Positions 11,363 through 22,977 of a DNA stretch of 64,000 nucleotides are shown here, piece by piece (position 1 is the first letter of the stretch; every line of letters begins with the position of its first letter). Source of the stretch: Blepharisma japonicum (taxonomy: Eukaryota; Ciliophora; Heterotrichea; Heterotrichida; Blepharismidae); NCBI GenBank assembly GCA_949751835.1, contig CATKHK010000011.1, positions 248,327 through 312,326 of the forward strand. The letters run 5' to 3'. A program made the position numbers and the translations under genes. Below the pieces are notes generated by a model. That model was given only the letters and a program-made list of their open reading frames with translations. It did not search any database and was not told the origin of the DNA.

Positions 11363-11944
11363 TTATCTCGCCTTTTTCATGCTGCAATTCCCAAGCATGA
11401 GATTTTCCCTTAAAAACATCCTAATAAAATGTCCATGTGTAACAACTACTATAACCTTCTCTTTTCTTGAATTTAAAAAGTCTTCAAATCTTAAAGCTCT
11501 TCGACAAACATTATCTCGTGGTTCTTTGGTTAACACTTTCGGGTTATTTTTATCGCAAAACCACCAATATTCGTCTTCGAAATGCATAAACTCGTAGTTT
11601 GGATGTAAAGCTCTAAGTTGTGATAAAGGCAATCCTATATCACAAGTGGTGTCTGTTCTTTCTGCAATCAGGGGAGTGATTATTACTGGGCACTCTGAGC
11701 CTTCAAATACAATTTTCATAGTTTCAATAGCTCTGGTGAATGGAGAACAAATAACTAAGTCGCATCTGGCTATGACATCTTGATATTTCTCTCTCGCTTT
11801 TCGGGCTTGTTTCATCCCTTTTTCTGTCAAATTGGCATCATAAAATTCAGGAGCTTCACACATCCATTCCCATGGTTTAAATCAATGCTTGAACGCTCAT
11901 TGGTTGTATGTAGACTGTGCGTGCCTGAGGACATAAACTTCCAT
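11363..11944 (-). CDS. Histidine phosphatase (phosphoglycerate mutase family)
   Basis: 193 residues. The N-terminal catalytic motif VLRHAQSTYN (variant RHG with the phosphoacceptor His) is followed by two TGA-Trp codons. LTEKGMKQARKAR, CSPFTRAIETM (substrate-binding Arg) and the second catalytic segment VVTHGHFIRMFL are in place. Members hydrolyse or transfer phosphate on small sugar phosphates or phosphoproteins; the exact substrate cannot be read from sequence. Its size and the insert around CDIGLPLSQLRALHP fit the small phosphatases of plants and fungi better than the glycolytic mutase. Confidence 0.85.
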
Positions 11945-11989
11945 TTAAAATTAAAACAGTTTTTGTAATTTTAAATTAATATTTATAAG

Positions 11990-12583
11990 CTATTTATGCT
12001 TCTCGATCAAGCTTTTATTTCGAGAGAGTTTTGGATATTTGAATGGATTTCCTCCATTTCTCTGTAAGCATGCATCATCAAATATTGTGAATTCTCCGGA
12101 TTTTCTACGGAAGGCTGCTGTGTTATTGGAAACAGCTTCTCAGTATTTTTTGTGCATCTTGGGAATGGTTTTTAAAGCATAGTCTTCAAGCCCCCGAAGC
12201 TTATGGCTGGTCGTGCTTGGTCTGGATTTTATATTAGCATGTGAGATTGGGTCAAAATTTGCTTTCTGATAATTAATCATTGAAAATTTTTTGTTAAATC
12301 GCCAATCAGCGCCTTCTGATTCACTATTAACATGATAATGTTTGACCTTAAGATTGGTGGAAGATGCAATACCAATAAAGGGTGTTGAGTTTGTAAAAGA
12401 TGCTAATGAGTTACTTCTTCTGGTTTGTAAGTTAACACGAGCACCTTTAAATTCAGTTGCATTAAAGTTTGATTGGGAGTTTGGATAAGCTAAATAGTCA
12501 GGCAATCGAGAGAGATGAAAATAATTCATGCTATTAATTTGGGCTGAAGAAAGCCCTGCAGGCTTTAATGTGCCATTTTGCAT
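11990..12583 (-). CDS. Hypothetical protein
   Basis: 197 residues from ATG 12583 to TAG 11990-11992, with one TGA-Trp near 12140. Asn/Ser-rich and basic, with no transmembrane segment and no recognised domain. The C-terminal KYWEAVSNNTAAFRR segment may be a short folded or binding motif. It is divergent from the unknown gene starting at 12787 (203 bp apart). The short basic, Tyr-containing style is common in ciliate axonemal accessory proteins, but that is only an impression. Confidence 0.6.
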
Positions 12584-12786
12584 TATTTGAAGGTGAGGTT
12601 TTTGAAGTAATTAAATATTAGACGACAAAACACTAAATATGGCCAAGAAGTCTAATGTGCTTATTAAATTCTTTGTTAATAGCATAAAATAAGCCTAATG
12701 AATGATACTTTTTTTAAATTTAAATACTATTTTTTTAGCCTATATCTGCAAATCAATCATTTATTGCCAAACAAAATAAAATAATA

Positions 12787-13890
12787 ATGCTCCCAGACAT
12801 TAGACTTAAAAAAATTTTAATCACTGATCTTCCTACAGGTGGAAAATACAGTCTAAGCTCCAAAAAATCACAAAAAACTCTAAAAGTTGCTCGAAGAACT
12901 GCATCTGATAATATTCATATTGAAGATGACTTTGAACTTGAAGAAACAGGCGATTATAAAAGGTTTTTTACATCTCCAACAAAACTTGATTAAGGCTTAA
13001 AATTTGATGAAAAAGGTACAATTATTCCAAGAAGTATTATAGGATCTCCAAAGCTTTTTGAAAATGAGAAAGGGTCCAAATTCCTTGGAAGAGATTCTTT
13101 ACCTTCATCCCATAGAACACAAACCAGGAAATTCACAAGCATTAGGAGGACTATGATAAGTGACGTTAACTACGATTCCAAATTCAAAGAAAAAATCACC
13201 CAAATCAGTGAAAATATTAACCTCGGCAAAAGAGCAATGACTGAAAGATATCTCAACTTAAGGCCAGACCAAAAATACGTTATTTTAAAAGATACAAAGG
13301 CACTAAAAAAATTTAATAAGATACAGGAAGACTGAGATAACCTCGAAAGAAACTTAAGTAGAAAAGTCCATAAATCTCCTGAGGATTTGCTATCAACACG
13401 AGCATGAGAGTCAAGATCGAAGTTTGAAGAGCTAGATTATATTGAAAAAGGCAAAAACAAAGCCGAAGAATATAGAAGATATGACTGAATTATGTCCTTA
13501 AGGCACTCCCCAGGAGACGTCTTGGATGCTTATGTAAATATAGGCTCACCTCTTGGTGGACTTTATGTTAGAGTAAAAGAAAGCCCAGATACTCCTTGTG
13601 AGCTGATAAGGAAGCCTGGACTTACAAAGTCAAGTCTAAAAACATATAAAGACAGCCCATATCTTATGAATACTTTGTCACTAACCAAGTCTTTAAGAAC
13701 TCCAAGCTGCCCTGCAATGGATGAACTTCAAGTACTTGGATTATCGAAATTTCCATTAGAAGTTGAAGCTGCTCAAACTGCTGGGCTGGAGAAAGTCAAA
13801 TATAATCCAGTAAAAGAATACGCAGAAAATGAAATAATCACGGAGAACTATGAAAGGCCTTATTCTTTCCTTTCAAAGTTAATTAAATAG
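12787..13890 (+). CDS. Hypothetical protein frame with an in-frame TAA
   Basis: One reading frame runs from ATG 12787 to TAG 13888-13890 (367 codon positions) but contains TAA at 12991-12993, after 68 residues. On both sides the frame looks coding, and downstream it includes three TGA read as Trp. The region between the TAA and the next in-frame ATG (13153) is open, and no 15-18 nt GT..AG intron removes the TAA. So this is a recently broken gene, a sequence error, stop-codon read-through, or two genes. The product is basic and Ser/Pro-rich with motifs such as LRTPSCPAMDEL; no domain is recognised. Confidence 0.5.
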
Positions 13891-14454
13891 TCTATTATTT
13901 ATAATATTTTATTTTTAAAGCTTGAAGCAAATTTAGAATTATTATTACTTATATGCTCAAAATATAATTAAAATAATGCATTAAATTCAATATTAATGGC
14001 TTTATGGATTTCCATAAGCTAATCCTGCTTTATAAATTATTTATTTATATTAAATAACTTTAATAAGTCTATTCATTCCGTATTATTATTCTTTCTACGA
14101 ATTTCTAAATTTATTTTTACACTAAAAATTTAAATTCTTAATTACTGATCTCTTAATATTGATTTTTACACTATTTTTTAAAATAATTCACATTTAAAAA
14201 TAAATATTAAAGTAAGATTCCAAAATTTTATTTAAAATCCAAAATGTCCCAAACCCAATTCCTCTCTGAAATAGGACCAAAATAGGATGTTATCTACTTC
14301 TAATTTAATTGTTTTTTCTTCTTAACTGCACCATTCTTTCCTATTTTCCTTCAATTTCTTTCCAATATACCTTTTTCTTCCTATTCTCAATTTCTACCAC
14401 CCTATCACCTACCTGATGCATTAGACTTCTCCTAATTCCATAATATTTCTAAAT
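13891..14454. promoter_or_regulatory. 564-bp leader/promoter region before the HECT gene
   Basis: AT-rich spacer. From about 14312 to 14420 the plus strand becomes strongly pyrimidine-rich (runs such as TTTTTCTTCCTATTCTC), unlike other spacers here. A short upstream ORF (ATG 14244, TAG 14283-14285, 13 residues) precedes it. Both could be part of a long 5' UTR of the ligase gene. No other feature is visible. Confidence 0.35.
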
Positions 14455-17400
14455 ATGAAAATCGGTGAGGCGAATGGCAACACAATCGAAGGTGTCTCTG
14501 AATGGGTCCAAGAAGTGAAATCTCTTCCATCCACTCAATTCATTGAATACCTCTCTAACCTAAAACATTGGGAATGGCAACGAATTGATGATTTATCCCC
14601 CATCGCTCCGATTCTTGACCGAATAGATGAGCTTCTCAATCAAGCTCTGCAAGAACAAAACCACCAGCTCTTGATCTTTCTATTAGAAAAGACTCAAACT
14701 CTCCTAAAATCAGCAACATCTAAGTCACTTTACAACTCCGTAGACGAGCTTTTATTGATTTTGGATATGCCAGATTGGGAAATTGTGTACAGGGCACTTC
14801 AGGTGTTCCACGTATTAGTCAACCGAATCACTCCGACAATGAAAACAACGAAAGCTCACAGTAACTCTTTGCTGGCCAACAAACTTTATGCAATAGGCCT
14901 GGGGCCAACATTGAATAACCCGAATCCCCTTTCATTACAAATGCTTTGTTCGGAAGAAAATGTCCAGCCATTGAGATTTCAGTACTTATCGGGAGACGAA
15001 TTAATTGAGACAGAAGAAAATGTCCCAGAACATTTAAAATATATTTGGGAAAATAGAAAGAGGACAAACCAGGTCATTGGGAATAAGGATCAAAGGCAGC
15101 TCGTTGCGGCATGCCAGCTGTTAGCACTAAGTGTGCTGCTGCAGATGAACCCAGATTTCCATATGATACAGGATTTTTGCAGATCATTGCCAGAGCTGTG
15201 GCTGCTTCCAAGCCTGTCAGAATTGCTAAGAATGCAGGTTAGTTCATCAATTCATATCCAAGTCATCTATTTGCTGTCAGCTATTCTTGTTATGATGGAA
15301 GGGCAAACAAATCGCCATGAGCCTTCTCAAAGCCAGCTAATAACAGCAACCCATAATTTGCTTGCAGCATGGCAGCAGCACGGCCTAATGCAGTCTCTTC
15401 TTCGAGACATAGTCTACCCGTCTCCTGCAATGATTACTTTTGAGACTTCAAGAAACCCAGAATTTGTCTCCTCAATTTTGCACCTTTCAAGTATAATTGC
15501 TGACTACAAGTTTAGAGTAGACTCTTCTCATGTTCATGGAATGACTTGTTCATTATTGCTTCTATTGAAACTCCCAGAGCACAATACTTATAGCTTTATG
15601 ATGGAGTCTATTGCAAAGGGTGTCAGAATTCTATCAGTCTTGATATCACATAATATTGACATGTTCAGAGAAATCGACGGAATGAGTACTGTTTTACGTT
15701 TACTTAATCATGAACTTGTTATCAATGCTGAGCCAGTTGACTGCTTTTATGAGCATTCTTCTGATATTGTACCGTCTGCAGCTGTAAGATCTTATCTAAT
15801 TAGAACTCTCTTGCGTATCCTCAAAATCGCACTTAATAAGTTGGAAACAGTTCCAGGAGTTTCTCATAATGAAATCCGAACTATAATAGACAGCGGACTA
15901 ATGGCGTCTTTAAGGAAAAATTTTGAAAAACAGAAATTTGAAATTTATGAGCCTTCTTTGCAGCTTTTGTCAATTATGGTAAATGATAATCCACATCTAG
16001 TTAATGAGTTTTTGTCAGATGGAACTATTGTGGCCTTATTTAACTCATTAGAAACACAGCTGCCACCACAACCTAAGCTTATGGGAATTTTGGCAAGATT
16101 TTTATGTGCTACAGCTTTAAATACTGAGGGAATCAAAATAATAGAAAATTTTAATACAATTCCAAGACTTTTGCAAGGATTGGGAAATTATGAAACCTCT
16201 GTGCTTTCTAATGAAGTTGCTATTGGAATTGGAGAAAGCTTGCAAGAATTAATGACTTTGGTTCCTGGACTGAGAGATAAAACAGTTGATGGCTGCATTC
16301 AATTGGTGAATACAATGCAATTTTGCAATCTTTCTGCGAAAGAGTCCTTTTTCACTCAATTGACAAATATTGCGAAACTCTTAGGAATGCTTTTTAACTA
16401 CTCTAATGATTTAATTCGAGGGTTTATCGATAAAGGTGGTCTAGATGGATATTTTGCAATTTTCAGGCTTCCTATCTTGCCTCATACTTATAATAACGAA
16501 TTCCATTCAGCCTTACTATGCTTCAAATCCATCCCTATGAACCTAACTCTGGTCGTACTAAGTAAAATTCTTGCAATTTTAAACCAAAGTTTATCAAAAC
16601 TCGAAGATTTCATTGGCCCATTGCATTTAGCTAAAGACTTCAGTAGCGTGACAGTTAATAACCATGACGAGTTTATGCATGTTTTGACATTAATTGACTC
16701 ATTTGTAGACATGACAAGAATTGTAAGTCAATATGGCACCGGGATAAGCAACATAGTCAGTGAACTTTGTGCAACTTTAGTCCAACTATCACATTTTATG
16801 AGACTTTTAATAGCAGAACAAGCAAGGCTGTCTCCATTTAGTAAACTAAATGAGAAGAAAACAGAAAAATTCAACATGCCAATTGACATCACCGATATTG
16901 AAAATGCAGCACTGAAAAGCTATGATGAAAATTTTTATTTTACCTGCCAACTTTCTGTTAGAAGACTATTTAGATTTGCTACAAGGATTTCATCTGCAAA
17001 AGGCAGGAACAGTATTAGTGAAGACTCAAGCTTGAAAATAAGTAAAACTATGGGCGAATTAATGGCAGGACTTATTAAGCTTTTGAACTTAGATGAGCCT
17101 AGCCAAAGCAAAGCATACTATTACTGTTTACAGCTGTCAGATATTCTGAAAATCCTTTTGCATGATCAAGGATCAAGCCCTTCCACAATTTGGGCATTTT
17201 TCCAAGCTGGAGGAATAGACCACTTAATACACTTCATCAAGCAGCTCAATGCTATTTCAATTTCTCTTCACAAGCAAAAAGACCTTTCCTATGACCTTGT
17301 TAATTCTTTACAAATTCTTTGGAATTTATGTGGAAAAGCTATGGAAGGCTTAGCTAATGGAAAGTACCAAGGCCCTCCAGGCATCAATTCAGTACTAAAA

Positions 17401-20400
17401 TCTCTTGGGGTCGCTAGTGGCAAGCACGTTGTCAGAAAAATGCAAAATTTAGCAGTTGACTGTATTAAAGACCTGAATTATTTAGAAACTGGAGTTTTAT
17501 CCACAGCTTTTGCAAAATCTGTATTAGAAGTAATCAAACAAGTTTTAGATCAGCCACATGATGATTTATCGCCTCCTCACTTCAGTGACCAAGCTCCAGC
17601 AAGACCAATAGGTGAGATGGGGTTAAATGAAGCTTTAGAAAGGCATTTATATATGCAGCCAGGGTCATCAAATTATCATCATTTTAGAGATTCAAGGCAC
17701 AATCATAGTGATTTTTCCAATATGCCTCCTGCTCCTACAATAGAAAATGTCCACCAAATTTTAATAGACTATTTGCCTGCAATTTCACCATTAGCTTCAA
17801 GTGTAGCAGATTTATTGTTGAAACTCTGCAATAAAACGAACTCTCAAGGCCCAGAAATCGCTCTTATGCTACTATCCTTAATAGGTAAACTTGCAAAGGA
17901 CTTGCTAGGAGTTAGCTCTTTATATGATGTCACTTTCGGTATGAGCTCTCTGCAGCCAGTTGAAATAGAAGCAGACTTCGGCCAATTATCAGCTGCCATC
18001 CAAACCCTTTCATTTTTATCAGCTAAATCCAATGACATTTTGGAGTTTGTCAAGCAAAATAACTTTACTCAGCACGCCCTCAATTTTATATCAGCTGCAA
18101 ATGAAAATTCCAGAAAAGGTAATCACGAATGGATGGCTCCTTTGTTTTCAATTCTCGATACCCTAGTCCGCCTTTGCAGTGCTGGAAGCTTCGATATGGT
18201 TGAGGCCATTTCTAAATTCCTCAAATCTACCCATGAAACAAAATCAAAACTTGCTCAAACTGAAGTCTTTTCTCTTTTGACGCTTTTAATCTCTCTGACT
18301 TCAGACCCATCCTACGCAAAATCATTTGTGGATAATGAAGCTTTATTTTCTCTCCTAACTGTCTCTGTAATATCTCCAGAACCAAAAGTTCGAGGCCTAT
18401 TAACTACTTATTTCAATTTCCTCAAACAAATATCTGAAGACCCTTATATTTTGCAAAGCATTTTCGAAATTGCTATTAAAGGAGCCTTGATTGGTTCGCC
18501 TTCATTAGACAATTTCATGAAGAATTTCCGCTCCCAAGTTACAAGAAGTAAAGAAATATTCCAAAGAGCCTTTGAAAACGTATGCTCCTGCTTTAAGAGG
18601 GATAATAAGGTGTACGTAGAAGAAAGGAAGGAAAGAGAAGAAATTTCAGCTCCAAGATGGGACATGGTTACACCAATTGCAAATGCACTTGTAGAAGCTT
18701 TTAATGCTGAGCAAGCAGGAAGGTCTGAGCTTTTGTTACAAAGTGAGCAGATTATGTCACTTCTTGCAGATTTAATACAAACTTATCCTCTTATGATATC
18801 AAGCTTGATCCCACTCAACGTTAAAGGAGTAAAGCCTGCTTCAAGTCACAAGCATTCACGCAGATTTTTAACACAACTAGTAAGAAACTATATTCAAAAG
18901 CCTCATGTAAAACTACTAAGGGCTTTAACTTTTAAACAAGCTCATAGACAGCCAAATACTCCTGTCGCACACATTTTCAATACATCGATTTGCAGCAATA
19001 ATATTCCTGTATTAAAAGCCAGAAAAAGAATTTTCACAGAAATGAAAGAAATGCTTGCAGAAGAGTCTAAAAAGAATTGGTCTGATAGTGAAAAATCTAT
19101 GAGCACTATCAAAAACATAGCAATAACCATCATGCAACTGTTAAGAGAGCCTGCAAAAGCTCCATTCACACGCAACAATCCGGCAGAAATCGCAAGATTT
19201 TTAGTCTCTGACCAATTGAATATGGTTCGGCTGCTTTCTGACTGCTCCAAAGGAGTCAAGCTTTCTTTCAAAAAAGCTGGCTCTCTTCTAAATCTCTTAT
19301 TAGCACCCTTAGAATTACTCACAAGATACAACATAAATTTCACTCTACATTTAGCCAGGCACCAAACTCATGAACTTGAAGAAGTAGTGGACGAAAATCC
19401 AGAAGACGAGGACATGCCCAAGTATGATATTTATCCTTTAGAAGAGCAAGAATATGAAGAAGAGGACATAGAAGAAGAAGGAGAAGAAGTAGGAGAAGGA
19501 GAAGAGGAAGGAGAAGGAAGCGAAATCAGCTTGAACTCTGGAACTGAAGAAAGTGAAAGCCAAGAAGAGCTTGAAATAGGAGAAGTAGAGGGCATGGAAG
19601 ACCACGAGGAAGACGAAGACGCTGATTTAATTGAAGAAGAAAGCGACGATATAGAAGATGAAGAGCTCTTAGACGATATTGTCATTGAAAACCGAAATAC
19701 AGATGCCTTTTGGGCCGATGACTTTGAAGAGGAAGAAGAAGACCCTGCAAGAGAAGGCTGGATGCAAGCTAGACCTAATGATCTTACACACGCAGAAAGG
19801 CATTTACTTGAGCAAGGCGCTTTCGGTGCTGAAGTTGACGAAATTCACCCTGGGATCCTTTTCCAAACCTCGAATCACTCCCCCAGCCAATTTGTCAGAG
19901 AAATTAATGACGAAGGACCCATTATGCAGCTGATTCGAGACTTTGACAACCCTAACGATGAGTTTCTTCAAGTCTTGTTACATCGTAACCGTCACACAGG
20001 CGAAGCAATGCCAATAAGACCTCCTGAATATAATAGGACTGACCAAGTTGAAAACACCATCACAGAACTCACCACCATTTTTGCCCAAAACGCCTTAATT
20101 GCACAAGAAGTCTCACAAAAAGAAGCTTCAGAATCTCAGCCAGCCCAACAGCTAAATTTCGATATGGATGTTGAAGAAGAAAGCCCTTCACAAGTCCCAC
20201 AAGAAAGAGAAGTTGTCGTTGAGGTTATTCCACAAGAGCGCAGGCGTGAAGAAGTTCAAATTCAGCTACCTGAAGGCATTGATCCTGCCTTTTTGGACGC
20301 ACTTCCGCCTGATATTAGAGAAGAGGTCCTTGCACAATACAGACATGCAGAGCCGCAGCCGCAAGAAATTGAGGCGAACATTAGTGAAGAATTTTTAAAT

Positions 20401-22926
20401 GCTCTGCCACCTGATATAAGAAATGAAGTTATGCTGCAGAACCAGCCTCAAATAGGGCAGGCTGCTGAAATGGACAATGCTACGTTTATTGCAAGCTTAG
20501 CACCTGATTTGAGAAGGGAAGTTTTGCTTGGGGTAAGCGAAGAGATGATGCTAACCCTCCCACCTGAGCTTGCAGCTGAAGCAAGACTTCTTCAAGATCG
20601 AGCAATTCAGCAGAGACACAACTTTATTATTGAAAGGCAAATTCCTCAGCAGCGACATAATCCGATTTCACAAGAAGAGGGCAAAGCAATTTCTGATATA
20701 GTGGCTGATGAAAAACTGTCAAACTCTTTAATTCAGGTTGAAGACAATTTCTTAGAACTTCTGTTGAAAGCACTATATCTTGTAAGCCCTATAAATCGAG
20801 ACATTTTAGCATTTTTGTTATTAAACCTTTCAGCTCATCAGCTTTCTCGTCAAAAAATCCTAGACGGTCTTGTCTGCATTCTTTTGCAGCTATCTCCTCG
20901 TCGCGATTTTCCTCCTCGTCAGCTATATGGCTCAGATTCCTTTATGGACAACTTTAATCAAGCTTACGCAATTGTATCAGGGCGAATTTTAGACTTGCTT
21001 CAATATCTCACCAAAATGAACCCAAAGGTTGCATCAGAGCTTACAAGCCAATCCAAGCATCGCTTGAGCATTGTAAAGTCTTTCAAAGGAAATGAAGAAG
21101 TTAAAGCTTTCCAAAGCTTAATTAACTTAATGGACCAAGGACTATATAGAACAAGTAGTACTCATTTAACACCTCTTATCAATCTAATTGCAGCTGTTAT
21201 AGAAAAACAAGAAAATGATATACAAACTTTGGACGAATTTGCAATCAGACAAATTTGCAGCTTGCTGAGCTATGAAAGCTTAAATGAAGTGACTGTAAAA
21301 ACTGTTGTGGAGCTGGTTACAAAACTAGCAAAAAATGAAAATAATAAAGCTCAAATACAAGAAGCACTCACAAGAGAAATCAGAGCTTTAGGAGAAGAAA
21401 TTGCTGAAAACTTGAGGAGGGTTGAAACTTCACCAAATGGGCAAAGGGAACTGCAGCTGTTAAGGCTATACAAAGTTTTGAACAGCGTTTCAAACAATAT
21501 TGAAGGACTTGAGTATTTGTGGGATCCATTAACAGATGCTCTAAGTGTGATCACAGAAAGAGACACTAATTTATCAAGTACCACAAGTCCGACCCTCAGC
21601 AAGCTCTTACCTATTATTGAAATCTTTTTCATTTCTCATATAAATTCAGTGCTTGGTGAACGTTTCCAATCATTTTGTGACAAAAATCGAAAAGTTCTTA
21701 ATTTATTAGTCAAGCAAAACCCAAGCCTATTAAATGATACTTTCAACTCCCTTGTGACTCGCTTCCCATCACTTTTGGATTTTGAAAACAAGCGCAGCTT
21801 TTTCCGTTCAGAAATCAGAAAAATGCGTCCAGAGCGAGGATATGATACGATTAGGCTTAATGTGAGAAGAAATGAAGTTTTTATGGACTCTTTCCATCAG
21901 TTGAAGGTTAGGACTCCAGCTGAAATGTATGGAAAACTCCGTGTTCAGTTCTTTGGAGAAGAAGGTGTAGACGCTGGAGGTTTAACAAGAGAATGATATG
22001 GACTTCTTGCAAGGGAAATGTTTAACCCTAACTACGCTCTTTTCATCCCTTCAGCAAATGGTGTTCTTTTCCAGCCTAACCCACTATCATATGTAAATGC
22101 TGAGCATCTACAATTCTTCAAGTTTGTCGGAAGAATTATTGGAAAAGCCCTATGTGATGGATATGCCCTTGATGTCTACTTTACTCGTTCATTTTACAAG
22201 CACATTCTTGGTCAAGAAGTAAATTACCAAGACATGGAAGACATTGACCCTGAATTTTATAAAAACTTGAAGTACTTATTAGATATCAGCTTAACAGAAA
22301 ACGAGTTCCATGAGTATTATTTTGCATATGAAGAAGAAGAGTTTGGAAAATTAATCATAAAAGAACTGATTCCAAATGGAGCACAAATTAGAGTGACTGA
22401 AGACAACAAGATGGAGTATATAAAATTACTATGCAGTATGAAGACTACAAAGAATATAGAAGAACAAATCAATGCATTTTTAGAAGGCTTTTACGAGATG
22501 GTGCCGAAAGAACTCATAGGAATTTTTGACAGCAAAGAACTGGAGCTGTTAATATCAGGATTGCCTGATATAGATCTAGAAGACTTAAGAGCAAACACCG
22601 AATATCATAACTACACAAGGGATTCTCAAGTGATCAGATGGCTATGGGAAGTTTTGTATGAGTTCTCCCAAGAAGAAAGAGCAGAGTTCTTACAATTCGT
22701 GACAGGCTCAAGCAAGGTGCCTTTAGAAGGCTTTAAAGCCCTAGCTGGAATGAGCGGTCCTCAGAAATTCCAAATACATAAGAGCTTCACTACAGTTGAC
22801 AGGCTGCCAACAGCTCACACCTGTATGAATCAATTGGACCTTCCAGAATACACCTCCAAAGACATGGTTTATAGCCGAATCAAGCTTGCAATCAGCGAAG
22901 GAAAAGAAGGGTTTGGATTCATGTAG
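14455..22926 (+). CDS. HUWE1: Giant HECT E3 ubiquitin ligase, HUWE1/TOM1 type
   Basis: 2823 residues in one uninterrupted exon; human HUWE1 has ~4370 and yeast Tom1 ~3270. The N-terminal ~1500 residues form alpha-solenoid-like DUF908/DUF913-type repeats. An acidic Glu/Asp tract covers about residues 1640-1760. Ubiquitin-binding UBM repeats follow near 1943-2045 (FLDALPPDIREEVLAQ, FLNALPPDIRNEVM and two weaker copies). The HECT domain occupies ~2475-2823, with AGGLTRE then TGA (21994-21996) exactly where HUWE1 has the Trp of REWY. The catalytic Cys is in AHTCMNQLDLPEY (codon 22822-22824). It ligates ubiquitin to nuclear and cytosolic substrates. No UBA or WWE domain was recognised. All other Trp codons I saw are TGG. 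Confidence 0.95.
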
Positions 22927-22977
22927 CTAAATAAGATTCTTAATTTTAAACAAGTTTAAATATGAATGTCCATATTG

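Noticed and set aside
13016-13031. GT..AG stretch of 16 nt after the TAA of the unknown gene
   Set aside because: Splicing it would shift the frame without removing the TAA at 12991 and would destroy a well-open downstream frame.
19380-19740. Ser-rich minus-strand frame opposite the HECT gene
   Set aside because: It is the shadow of the acidic Glu/Asp tract (GAA/GAG read in reverse), with no start context or homology.
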